Assembly (NCBI GenBank): GCA_002753185.1
Contig: PDZX01000010.1
Location: 26,071-90,070, forward strand
Direction of reading: 5' to 3'
DNA from: Magnetococcales bacterium WMHbin3
GTDB lineage: Bacteria > Pseudomonadota > Magnetococcia > Magnetococcales > Magnetaquicoccaceae
DNA length: 64,000 nucleotides
Below the pieces are notes generated by a model. The model was not told the DNA's origin, did no database searches, and saw nothing but the letters and a program-made list of their open reading frames with translations. Positions 63,706 through 64,000 of the stretch are shown piece after piece (position 1 is the stretch's first letter; every line of letters begins with the position of its first letter). The position numbers and the translations under genes were made by a program.

Positions 63706-64000
63706 CTACATCCTGTCCGCAAAGACATCTTCCAGTGATTGGGCATCCAGTACGCGAAGGCTCCACTCCTCCAAGGATTGGGAGGTCGCCTTGGCGATCT
63801 TTTCCCCAGCCCAAGCAGGGACGGCGCCAAAGCGGCGTTGCAGTAGGCGCATCAGGATTTTCGCCTCGCCTTCCAGCCGTCCATCCTGGAGTTTGCGCCC
63901 CAGGAGGTGCTCCAGCTTGGGCAGGGCGGAGAGTTCTTCCTCAGGCATCAGATCCAGCGTTGCCTCGAACATCCTTTTCCCCATCCGCATGACGGAGTCG
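63706..64000 (-). CDS. Rpn-like paralogue, 3' part only (runs out of window)
   Basis: The last 98 or so codons of another gene with the same C-terminal module (MFEATLDLMPEEELSALPKL through SLEEWSLRVLDAQSLEDVFADRM). Near-identical to the end of the 62621 gene at both DNA and protein levels, so a recent duplicate. The 5' part, including any nuclease domain, lies beyond position 64000. Confidence 0.7.
   Translation of the reverse strand, partial: DSVMRMGKRMFEATLDLMPEEELSALPKLEHLLGRKLQDGRLEGEAKILMRLLQRRFGAVPAWAGEKIAKATSQSLEEWSLRVLDAQSLEDVFADRM

Overview
GC-rich proteobacterial chromosome segment. The fused YlxR/L7Ae-type protein between nusA and infB, the strongly GC-ending codons and the many Rpn-like nuclease genes fit Alphaproteobacteria or a neighbouring deep lineage such as the magnetotactic cocci. 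That placement is inference from gene style; no marker gene was aligned and no magnetosome gene was seen.

Layout. 1-4.8 kb: a membrane histidine kinase, an HD-GYP response regulator and an Rpn-type nuclease. 4.8-14.2 kb: the translation/RNA operon nusA-ylxR-infB-ylxP-rbfA-truB-rpsO-pnp, with no rimP before nusA. 14.2-17.4 kb: a decayed hicA/hicB pair, an AT-rich membrane glycosyltransferase-like gene bracketed by a short direct repeat, and a YgjP-like metalloprotease. 17.5-21.6 kb: trpBA, an unrecognised helical-repeat protein and an RNase D-like exonuclease. 21.6-29.8 kb (minus strand): a type I restriction-modification operon, hsdM - small-RNA candidate - Abi_2/AbiF-like gene - hsdS - macrodomain gene - hsdR, with overlapping stop/start codons. 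29.8-34.6 kb: a second HD-GYP regulator and a large hybrid kinase.

35-42 kb: a plasmid- or satellite-like integrated element ending at tRNA-Asn(GTT). It carries a frameshifted tyrosine integrase, an AlpA-type regulator, a primase/Toprim protein, an iteron-like array and duplicated DUF1640-type genes. 42-44.3 kb: an NnrS-like membrane protein and two unassigned genes.

44.3-59.4 kb: a surface-sugar locus. It has heptose genes (hddC, gmhA) split by a 420-bp nested palindrome, a KdsC-like phosphatase with an extra N-terminal segment, a CDF metal exporter, a lipase-like hydrolase and a Fur regulator. Then come nonulosonic acid genes neuC-neuB-neuA followed by a HAD protein, an APH-type kinase, a split transketolase, a radical SAM enzyme, a methyltransferase and an NDP-sugar reductase. 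A lone MNT nucleotidyltransferase and a RelB/YafQ-type toxin-antitoxin pair interrupt the run.

59.4-64 kb: a TPR protein, a zeta-toxin-like gene with an in-frame amber stop, a frameshifted hicB, and tandemly duplicated Rpn-like genes.

The most interesting candidate is the Abi_2/AbiF-like HEPN gene with its own small-RNA-like leader inside the restriction-modification operon. The iteron element and the extended nonulosonic acid locus come next.
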